Source: Pseudopedobacter sp038237895
Lineage (GTDB): Bacteria > Bacteroidota > Bacteroidia > Sphingobacteriales > Sphingobacteriaceae
Assembly (NCBI GenBank): GCA_038237895.1
Contig: JBBRYE010000107.1
Coordinates: 1 to 13,155 of the forward strand
DNA: 13,155 nt
Direction: 5' to 3'
Each line of letters starts with the position of its first letter. Positions within the stretch are counted from its first letter, which is position 1. The position numbers and the translations under genes are program-made. Below, piece by piece: positions 8,065 to 13,155 of the stretch. The notes beneath the pieces were generated by a model. The model saw nothing but the letters and a program-made list of their open reading frames with translations, was not told where the DNA came from and searched no databases.

Positions 8065-8144
8065 ATTTTTTCGAAATAGTTAATGGATTTAAAGAAAATA
8101 AAGAAGCAAATAAGGCCTACTAATAATAAAATGATTGTGCTCAT
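8061..8144 (-). CDS. 27-aa membrane micropeptide at the head of the kdp operon
   Basis: An ATG at 8144-8142 opens a 27-codon frame ending in TGA at 8063-8061. It begins MSTIILLLVGLICFFIFF, a strongly hydrophobic helix, and ends with the short polar tail KSINYFEKI. The stop overlaps the kdpF ATG by the sequence ATGA, the classic arrangement of coupled bacterial genes, so chance is an unlikely explanation. I do not recognise it as a named family. It is not simply a second KdpF, because it lacks the KP-E-F ending. Its orientation and topology (short N-terminus, one helix, charged tail) suggest an accessory peptide of the Kdp complex or of its sensor in the inner membrane. No clear Shine-Dalgarno precedes it, as is common in this phylum. 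Confidence 0.68.
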   Translation of the reverse strand: MSTIILLLVGLICFFIFFKSINYFEKI

Positions 8145-8168
8145 GATAATTTGTTTTGGAAAGCTTAA

Positions 8169-8184
8169 GCCAAATCAAATACCA
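8169..8184 (-). promoter_or_regulatory. weak sigma-54 (-24/-12)-like element upstream of the kdp operon
   Basis: On the minus strand this reads TGGTATTTGATTTGGC, resembling the TGGCAC-N5-TTGC consensus. The match is imperfect: the GG to GC spacing is 11 instead of 10, or, with correct spacing, the -12 dinucleotide is GG rather than GC. If used, transcription would start near 8157, about 13 nt before the first micropeptide ATG. The reason to consider it is the adjacent sigma-54 activator gene. Confidence 0.25.
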
Positions 8185-8195
8185 TAAAAAACCAT

Positions 8196-8215
8196 ATTTT
8201 CAAACATTTGAAAAT
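8196..8215. repeat. perfect 20-bp palindrome in the kdp upstream region
   Basis: ATTTTCAAACATTTGAAAAT has 9-bp inverted arms around a 2-bp centre. It lies 52-71 bp upstream of the first micropeptide ATG, between the GGAAGGGT sites and the presumed promoter. Its size suits a dimeric regulator, but AT-rich palindromes can arise by chance. Confidence 0.4.
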
Positions 8216-8254
8216 CAGTTAATTATGAAATAAGAAATATTTAAGGATGGAAAA

Positions 8255-8296
8255 ACCCTTCCAAAACGGAAGGGTATATTTCCAAAATGGAAGGGT
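8255..8296 (-). promoter_or_regulatory. paired inverted-repeat sites: candidate enhancer for the NtrC-type regulator, and/or terminator of its gene
   Basis: The first site (8255-8275) is a perfect palindrome with arms ACCCTTCC and GGAAGGGT around AAAAC. A second, partly degenerate copy (TTTCCAAAATGGAAGGGT, 8279-8296) lies exactly 21 bp further, two helical turns. Paired sites 110-150 bp upstream of the operon are what an enhancer-binding sigma-54 activator needs. Read on the minus strand, the perfect copy also forms a hairpin followed by TTTTT just after the regulator gene's stop. It may therefore terminate the regulator transcript as well. The two roles are not exclusive. Confidence 0.55.
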
Positions 8297-8303
8297 GAGG
8301 GAT

Positions 8304-9647
8304 TTATTTTAAGCCGTATTCTTCCAGCTTGCGATAGAGTGTGGTTAAACCGATATTGAGTATTCTGGCGGTTTCAGTTTTATTGTTTTGAGTATGATTT
8401 AACACCTTAAGGATATGATGTTTCTCTACACTTTGCAAATCTTGAGTAGCATTTCCCAAATCTGTTTGGTTAAATTCCCAAGGGAGTAAATTTACTTCTA
8501 ATTCATTTTTTGGAGCCAAAATAACAGCCCTTTCTATTATGTTCTTCAACTCCCTAACGTTTCCTTTCCATATATGAGAATGAAGCTCTTTAAGAAAACC
8601 TGCTGAAAAGCTATTTACAGTCTTGTTCATCTTTAAAGAAAATTCTTTAAGATAATAATGGCTTAAGGATTCGATATCTTCTTTTCTATCGTTTAATGAA
8701 GGCAATGGGATGGTGAAAACAGATAAGCGATAAAATAAATCGAGCCTAAAGGTACCGGCTTCCGCTTCTTGTTTTAAATTTCGATTAGTTGCAGCGATAA
8801 TTCTAACATCAACTTTTAAGGTTTCGGTAGCTCCAACCTTTATAAAAGTTCCGGTTTCTAAAACACGAAGCAATTTTGACTGAAGCTCTATGCTGAGTTC
8901 GCCAATTTCATCCAAAAATAAAGTGCCTTTATGTGCTTCTTCAAAAAGACCCTTTTTATCATTTAAAGCTCCAGTAAAAGCTCCGGATTTGTGTCCAAAA
9001 AGTTCACTTTCCATTAAATCCTTAGATAATGCACTGCAATTTATGGCGATAAACTTTTCTTGCTTTCTTTTGCTTTCATAATGGATGGCATTGGCAAAAA
9101 CTTCTTTTCCGCTACCAGTTTCGCCCAGCAATAATACCGTGGTATCTGTTTGGGTAACTTTCTGTGCTAAATCAACCGCCTGTTTTAAAGCAGATGAATT
9201 TCCGATGATGCTTTCAAAATTAAATTTAGAAGAGATTTTCTGCTCCAACTCTTGAACTCTTTTTTGCAATAATGCTTTTTCCATGGCTTTAGCCACCAAT
9301 GGAATAATCTTATCATTATCATCACCTTTGGTAATGTAATCAAAAGCACCTTTTTGTATAGCTTTTACACCATCTGCAATTGTTCCGTAAGCGGTGAGGT
9401 TAATTACTTCTATATGTGTATAAAGATTTTTAATCTGTTCGGTAAGTATAATTCCGTTAATATCCGGCAATTTAACGTCGCTTAAAACCAATTGTATTTC
9501 TTGATTCTTAAGGATTTCTAATCCAGACTTTCCATTAAATGCCTGAAAAATCTCATAGCCTTCTAATCCTAAAATTCTCCCTAAAAGTTGATTGAGTTTT
9601 TCCTCATCATCTATGATAAGAATTTTTCCGGATTTGGAATTAGTCAT
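8304..9647 (-). CDS. NtrC-family sigma-54-dependent response regulator, likely regulator of the kdp operon
   Basis: This 447-residue cytoplasmic activator has three standard parts. The receiver domain (about 8-120) has acidic D13/D14, phospho-acceptor D57 in SDVKLP, T85 and K107. The AAA+ sigma-54 interaction domain (about 145-385) has Walker A GETGSGKE (175-182), the sigma-54-contacting loop GAFTGA (222-227), Walker B GTLFLDEIG (241-249) and the arginine-finger region RLDLFYRL. A Fis-type helix-turn-helix lies at about 405-445 (TETARILNIGLTTLYRKLEE). All elements needed for phosphorylation-controlled, ATP-driven open-complex formation are present. No OmpR-type KdpE is seen nearby, so this is the natural partner of the kinase at the end of the kdp operon. 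Its ATG lies 2 nt after the bshB1 stop, so it is probably translated from the upstream thiol-gene transcript. The molecular role is certain; the kdp target is inferred. Confidence 0.95.
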   Translation of the reverse strand: MTNSKSGKILIIDDEEKLNQLLGRILGLEGYEIFQAFNGKSGLEILKNQEIQLVLSDVKLPDINGIILTEQIKNLYTHIEVINLTAYGTIADGVKAIQKGAFDYITKGDDNDKIIPLVAKAMEKALLQKRVQELEQKISSKFNFESIIGNSSALKQAVDLAQKVTQTDTTVLLLGETGSGKEVFANAIHYESKRKQEKFIAINCSALSKDLMESELFGHKSGAFTGALNDKKGLFEEAHKGTLFLDEIGELSIELQSKLLRVLETGTFIKVGATETLKVDVRIIAATNRNLKQEAEAGTFRLDLFYRLSVFTIPLPSLNDRKEDIESLSHYYLKEFSLKMNKTVNSFSAGFLKELHSHIWKGNVRELKNIIERAVILAPKNELEVNLLPWEFNQTDLGNATQDLQSVEKHHILKVLNHTQNNKTETARILNIGLTTLYRKLEEYGLK

Positions 9648-9649
9648 GA

Positions 9650-10372
9650 TTATAACAAATCAAATAAACTATCTACCCCTAAAATCTTTTTACTTAAAAA
9701 TCCTTCGGCATGGTCAACCTGTATAGATCTACCAAATTCCCTAGTTCTGCCAATTATTAAATCCATAAAAGCAGGATTAGAAATATATGTTGGTGCATCG
9801 TCTAGCTCTACTCCCGGTACATAAAACTGAGTTTTATAGGCCCTAATAGCAGCTAATTTTTGATCCATAAACTCAGATATATCAATAACAATATCGGGCT
9901 TTATATATGTATCTTGTATTAAATGTAATAATAATCTTGGTCGATAAGCCTTTTGAATAAGACCATCTTGTGAAGTTACAATCTTTGCTAATCCTGATAA
10001 AAAGCAAGAATCGTTTACCAATTGGCAGGCTCTTGCATGGTCAGGATGACGGTCTTCATAAGCATTTGTAATTACAATCTCTGGCTGATATTTTCTAATG
10101 GCTGCAATAACTTTTAGCTGATGTTCTTCATCATTCTTAAAAAAACCATCTCTTACAGCTAAATTTTCCCTAACATCTAAACCTAGTATATCAGCAGCTT
10201 CTTTTGCTTCTACTTTCCGGGTTTCTGCAGTTCCTCTTGTACCTAACTCACCTTGGGTTAAATCAATAATACCAACTTTTTTACCCGCTTTTTTATGCTT
10301 TAAGATTGTTCCTGCAGCACCTAATTCAACATCATCTGGGTGGGCAACTATAAAAAGTATATCTAACTTCAT
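9650..10372 (-). CDS. bshB1: bacillithiol biosynthesis deacetylase BshB1
   Basis: This is a 240-residue zinc-dependent deacetylase of the PIG-L/LmbE family. It would convert N-acetylglucosaminyl-malate to glucosaminyl-malate, the second step of bacillithiol synthesis. The metal and catalytic motifs are AHPDDVE (10-16; H11, D13, D14) and HPDH (109-112). The segment TQGELGTRGT (39-48) and the C-terminal GRTREFGRSIQVDHAEGF are characteristic of BshB1 rather than of other LmbE-like enzymes. Many Bacteroidota make bacillithiol in place of glutathione. The gene lies 2 nt after the glutathione-peroxidase-family gene and 2 nt before the NtrC-type regulator, so the three are probably cotranscribed. 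The other bsh genes are not in this window. Confidence 0.92.
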   Translation of the reverse strand: MKLDILFIVAHPDDVELGAAGTILKHKKAGKKVGIIDLTQGELGTRGTAETRKVEAKEAADILGLDVRENLAVRDGFFKNDEEHQLKVIAAIRKYQPEIVITNAYEDRHPDHARACQLVNDSCFLSGLAKIVTSQDGLIQKAYRPRLLLHLIQDTYIKPDIVIDISEFMDQKLAAIRAYKTQFYVPGVELDDAPTYISNPAFMDLIIGRTREFGRSIQVDHAEGFLSKKILGVDSLFDLL

Positions 10373-10374
10373 GG

Positions 10375-10881
10375 TTATTTTTTAATACTTCCTAAAAGCT
10401 TTTGAATTTTCTTTTTAACCTTTGTGGAGTTTGGTTTTGTAAAAGAATAAAAATAATCAACTACCTCTCCTTTTTGATTTACGATATACTTATGAAAATT
10501 CCATCGAGGACTAGAGTTGATATTGCCATTCAATTTCTTTTCTGAAAGAAATTTAAAAAGTGGAGAAGCATATTCTCCTCTTACCCGCATTTTTTTAAAG
10601 ATAGGAAAATGGGTATGGTAATTAATAATACAAAACTTACCTATAGCCTCATCATTTAAAGGTTCTTGTTGCCCAAAATCATTACTCGGAAAAGCTAAGA
10701 TTTCAAATTGTTCATCTTTAAAATCCTTTCTTAATTCTTCCAAATCTTTAAGTTGAGGGGTAAAACCACATTCAGAAGCGGTATTAACAATTAATAAAAC
10801 TTTTCCTTCGTATTGTTTTAAATTGATTTTTTCCCCTTTTAAATTTTCAACTTCAAAAGAGTAGATGTTTTTTTCGTTCAT
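10375..10881 (-). CDS. glutathione peroxidase family protein (probably thioredoxin-dependent, 2-Cys type)
   Basis: I choose the ATG at 10881 (168 residues). A longer frame opens at 10929 but overlaps the upstream gene, and the family-typical start MNEKNIYSFEVENLKGE begins at 10881, 4 nt after the upstream stop. The thioredoxin-like fold shows the peroxidatic cysteine C38 in NTASECGFTP and the tryptophan-asparagine pair in WNFHKYIV (W127, N128). A second cysteine, C84 in KFCIINYHTHFPIF, is 46 residues away, matching the resolving cysteine of thioredoxin-dependent members. The usual catalytic glutamine of the NQFGxQEP motif is aspartate here (SNDFGQQEP, D68). It should reduce hydrogen peroxide or organic peroxides in the cytoplasm, probably with thioredoxin, since the adjacent bshB1 indicates a bacillithiol rather than a glutathione organism. 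Confidence 0.9.
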   Translation of the reverse strand: MNEKNIYSFEVENLKGEKINLKQYEGKVLLIVNTASECGFTPQLKDLEELRKDFKDEQFEILAFPSNDFGQQEPLNDEAIGKFCIINYHTHFPIFKKMRVRGEYASPLFKFLSEKKLNGNINSSPRWNFHKYIVNQKGEVVDYFYSFTKPNSTKVKKKIQKLLGSIKK

Positions 10882-10885
10882 TATT

Positions 10886-11485
10886 TTATTGATATGTGTA
10901 ATACCCGGCAGAATGGATAATACCTTCAATATCCATCTCTTGGTCTACATCGTACTTGTTTCTAAGATCATGCCCAAAAATTTTTGCAACAGATTGTACA
11001 ACAAAGGCAGAAACATTTCCTTTTAAATCTTTAACTAAGTCATAACTACTATTTCCAGTTTCCCTATCTACTAGTTTAATTAAAATTTCGCCTTGGGATA
11101 TTGTTAAGTTTTTAATCTTATCGTTAAATAAATCTTTAATCTCTTTATCACAACTTTTAATCAGTTGCTTTTGTTTTCTTTTATCATTAGTTAAGGCTAA
11201 ATCTCTTTCTAATTGCCTATACCTTTGGCCGGCAAACCTTGCATAAGGCAAAACTTTTAAAACGTTATATTTTAGCCTCCTATAATTATCATAATCTTCT
11301 TGAGATTTGAAGGTACGCCTGTCTATAACTGTAACTTCACCAATTACAACCCAAGGGATTAATTCTCCGTTATAGTTTATGGTTGCCACTTTTATGGTAT
11401 CTTTAGCACCATAGGCTACTTGTGCTTGGCAAAACCCTGCCAAAAAAAGAAAGACGCAAGAAAAAAACAAAGCTTTCAATTTCAT
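10886..11485 (-). CDS. DUF4294 family exported protein
   Basis: This protein of unknown function is restricted, as far as I know, to Bacteroidota. From the ATG at 11485 it has 199 residues. An upstream in-frame TTG at 11500 would add five residues, but it falls inside the promoter-like box, so I reject it. The N-terminus MKLKALFFSCVFLFLAGFCQ followed by AQVAYG is a signal peptide, probably cleaved after AQA-like residues, so the mature protein should be periplasmic. The conserved core includes NGELIPWVVIGEVTV, RRLKYNVLKVLPYA and ITSQGEILIKLVDRETG-like segments (seen here as LTISQGEILIKLVDRETG). Family members often sit near housekeeping genes. It is the first gene of the run with the peroxidase, bshB1 and the regulator, and is divergent from rel. 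The family call is fairly confident; no function can be stated. Confidence 0.82.
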   Translation of the reverse strand: MKLKALFFSCVFLFLAGFCQAQVAYGAKDTIKVATINYNGELIPWVVIGEVTVIDRRTFKSQEDYDNYRRLKYNVLKVLPYARFAGQRYRQLERDLALTNDKRKQKQLIKSCDKEIKDLFNDKIKNLTISQGEILIKLVDRETGNSSYDLVKDLKGNVSAFVVQSVAKIFGHDLRNKYDVDQEMDIEGIIHSAGYYTYQ

Positions 11486-11497
11486 AGTATTAAAATA

Positions 11498-11531
11498 CAA
11501 ATTTATACCTTATTAATTAATAAATTAGCAA
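11498..11531 (-). promoter_or_regulatory. candidate Bacteroidota promoter for the DUF4294-peroxidase-bshB1-regulator genes
   Basis: On the minus strand TAAATTTG (11505-11498) matches TAnnTTTG perfectly. A TTG lies at 11531-11529 with a 23-nt spacer, somewhat longer than usual. The predicted transcript start near 11491 would leave only a few bases before the ATG at 11485, and would rule out the TTG start at 11500. Confidence 0.45.
11510..11523. repeat. 14-bp AT-only palindrome between divergent genes
   Basis: TTATTAATTAATAA is its own reverse complement and lies in the 104-bp region between the divergent DUF4294 and rel genes. It may bind a regulator, but an AT-only palindrome in AT-rich spacer DNA may be chance. 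Confidence 0.25.
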
Positions 11532-11589
11532 TAAGTAACCCTAATTTCGTTTATTTAATTTTTAAACGATAAGAAAGACAAAATATTGA

Positions 11590-13155
11590 ATGAAAGATTA
11601 TATAATTGATATAGAAGCAGAAAAATCTGAAATCTTAAAACGATATCGGGCTTTGCTAAGGGCTTGTAAATCAACATTAAAAAAAGGTGATAAAAAAATG
11701 ATACGCATGGCGTTTGATATGGCAGTAGAAAGCCATAAAGATATGCGTAGAAAATCTGGCGAACCTTACATTTATCATCCAATTGCTGTTGCACAGATTG
11801 CCGCCGAAGAAATTGGTTTAGGAACTACCTCTATTGTTTGCGCACTTTTGCATGATGTTGTAGAAGATACAGATATATCTTTAGAAGATATTGAAAGAGA
11901 ATTTGGTAAAAAAGTTGCAAAAATTATAGATGGTTTAACTAAAATTTCTGGTGTTTTTGATGCCAACAGCTCCATCCAAGCAGAAAATTTTAGAAAAATG
12001 CTGCTTACCCTTGCAGATGATGTAAGGGTTATTTTGATAAAACTAGCCGACAGGTTGCATAATATGCGAACTATGAATTTTATGCCTCGCGATAAGCAGC
12101 TTAAAATTTGCTCTGAAACGGTTTATCTATATGCTCCACTCGCCCATCGCTTAGGCTTATATGCCATAAAATCTGAACTAGAAGATCTCTCCATGAAATA
12201 TATGGAGCCAGAAACTTATAAATTTATAGCCACAAAATTAAACGAGAAAAAGGCAGAGCGTGAGCATTTTGTTAAAGAATTTGTTGGGCCTATAAATAAG
12301 ATTTTAGCAGAGTTAGATTTAAATGCGAGTGTAGTAGGCCGACCAAAATCTATTCATTCTATCTGGAATAAGATGAAAAAGAAAGGAATTCCTTTTGAAG
12401 AGGTTTATGATCTTTTTGCCATCAGAATCATTTTAGATAGCTTACCAGAAAATGAAAAATCCGATTCTTGGAAAGCTTATTCTATCGTAACTGACCTTTA
12501 CCGTCCTAATCCAGATCGGTTAAGAGATTGGATTTCATCGCCTAAAGCAAATGGTTATGAATCTTTACACACTACAGTTATGGGGCCAAAAGGGCAATGG
12601 GTAGAAGTACAGATACGTACTCAGCGGATGAATGAAATTGCCGAGAAGGGTTTTGCAGCACATTGGAAATATAAAGAATCTTCTACCGATAGTGGTTTAG
12701 ATCTTTGGGTAAGTAAAGTAAGGGAAATGTTGAGTAACCCAGAAGCAAATGCTTTAGATTTTTTGGATGATTTTAAGATGAATCTTTTCTCTGATGAGAT
12801 TTTCATTTTTACCCCAAAAGGAGATTTAATTCAACTACCAGTAGAAGCTACGGCATTAGATTTTGCTTTTGAAATCCACTCTGATGTAGGTGCAAAATGT
12901 ATTGGCGCTAAAGTAAACCATAAATTAGTACCTCTTTCTTACAAATTACAAAACGGAGATCAGGTAGAGGTCATAACTTCTGGTAAACAGGCTCCAAAAG
13001 AAGATTGGCTCAACTTTGTGGTTACAGCAAAAGCCAAAGCAAAAATAAAATCATCGCTTAAAGAAGAACGTAGAAAAATTGCAGAAGATGGTAAAGAGAT
13101 TTTAGAACGTAAACTAAAGTCGTTAAAAATCACTTACAATACAGATAACATTCTA
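11590..13155 (+). CDS. rel: bifunctional (p)ppGpp synthetase/hydrolase Rel, N-terminal 522 residues (3' end outside window)
   Basis: The ATG at 11590 directly follows an in-frame TGA, which fixes the start, and the frame stays open to the last base. The hydrolase HD domain shows H63 (YIYHPIAVA), H88-D89 (LLHDVVEDT) and D153 (LADRLHNMRT), all intact. The synthetase domain shows YDLFAIRII (273-281), GYESLHTTV (322-330), EVQIRT (339-344) and EKGFAAHWKYKE (352-363). The motif RLRD (310-313) is basic, like the RxKD of bifunctional Rel/SpoT rather than the acidic motif of RelA. A TGS domain follows (about 403-463, DEIFIFTPKGD to GDQVEVITS), and the helical region begins at the window edge. The zinc-finger and ACT parts must lie beyond. 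It makes and degrades the stringent-response alarmone and would be the main or only long Rel of this organism. No classical ribosome-binding site is obvious; AAGAAAGA lies upstream. Confidence 0.96.
   Translation, partial: MKDYIIDIEAEKSEILKRYRALLRACKSTLKKGDKKMIRMAFDMAVESHKDMRRKSGEPYIYHPIAVAQIAAEEIGLGTTSIVCALLHDVVEDTDISLEDIEREFGKKVAKIIDGLTKISGVFDANSSIQAENFRKMLLTLADDVRVILIKLADRLHNMRTMNFMPRDKQLKICSETVYLYAPLAHRLGLYAIKSELEDLSMKYMEPETYKFIATKLNEKKAEREHFVKEFVGPINKILAELDLNASVVGRPKSIHSIWNKMKKKGIPFEEVYDLFAIRIILDSLPENEKSDSWKAYSIVTDLYRPNPDRLRDWISSPKANGYESLHTTVMGPKGQWVEVQIRTQRMNEIAEKGFAAHWKYKESSTDSGLDLWVSKVREMLSNPEANALDFLDDFKMNLFSDEIFIFTPKGDLIQLPVEATALDFAFEIHSDVGAKCIGAKVNHKLVPLSYKLQNGDQVEVITSGKQAPKEDWLNFVVTAKAKAKIKSSLKEERRKIAEDGKEILERKLKSLKITYNTDNIL

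Noticed and set aside
10882..10929. Upstream extension of the glutathione peroxidase frame, starting at 10929
   Set aside because: The extra 16 residues overlap the end of the DUF4294 gene and do not resemble the family. The ATG at 10881 gives the normal N-terminus and a 4-nt gap.
11486..11500. TTG start for the DUF4294 gene at 11500
   Set aside because: It falls inside a perfect TAnnTTTG box, and the following ATG at 11485 begins a clean signal peptide.
11555..11975. Minus-strand frames opposite the start of rel
   Set aside because: They lie antisense to the strongly conserved Rel HD domain and have no recognisable features of their own.

Overview
The window looks like the chromosome of a Bacteroidota bacterium, most likely a Pedobacter-like member of the Sphingobacteriaceae. 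The evidence is low GC content, promoter-like boxes of the Bacteroidota type (TAnnTTTG) upstream of the tRNAs and of the DUF4294 gene, weak or absent Shine-Dalgarno sequences, a DUF4294 secreted protein, a bacillithiol gene (bshB1) and a Bacteroidota-style bifunctional Rel protein. Nothing in base composition or content points to a recently acquired island.

Layout. The left edge (+ strand) holds the 3' end of recX, then a tRNA cluster: tRNA-Gly(GCC), a degenerate tRNA-Leu-like copy with a UCA anticodon loop, and intact tRNA-Leu(UAA). A strong hairpin terminator follows and probably also serves the convergent kdp transcript. From 834 to about 8144 (- strand) lies a tightly packed potassium-uptake operon. 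In transcription order it is: an unrecognised 27-codon membrane micropeptide, kdpF (25 codons), kdpA, kdpB, kdpC, a stand-alone KdpD sensor domain (ATP-binding plus universal-stress domain, no kinase), and a separate HAMP-PAS histidine kinase. Neither of the two small genes is a long ORF; I read both by hand. Upstream (- strand, 8304-11485) is a second tight gene run: a DUF4294 protein, a thioredoxin-type glutathione peroxidase, bshB1, and an NtrC-type sigma-54-dependent response regulator. The right edge (+ strand, divergent) carries the first 522 codons of rel (ppGpp synthetase/hydrolase), which runs off the window.

How the genes work together. KdpFABC is a high-affinity, ATP-driven K+ importer. 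In Proteobacteria and Firmicutes it is controlled by one KdpD kinase and the OmpR-type regulator KdpE. Here the sensor input module and the kinase are separate proteins, and the only nearby regulator is an enhancer-binding sigma-54 activator. The 159-bp gap between that regulator and the kdp operon contains two GGAAGGGT-type palindromic sites exactly 21 bp apart, another perfect 20-bp palindrome, and a weak -24/-12-like element. My main hypothesis is therefore a rewired Kdp control system: split KdpD, HAMP-PAS kinase, NtrC-like regulator and sigma-54 promoter, with an extra membrane micropeptide in the transporter operon. The regulator is apparently translated from the same transcript as thiol and peroxide defence genes, which hints at a link between K+ homeostasis and redox state, but this is inference.
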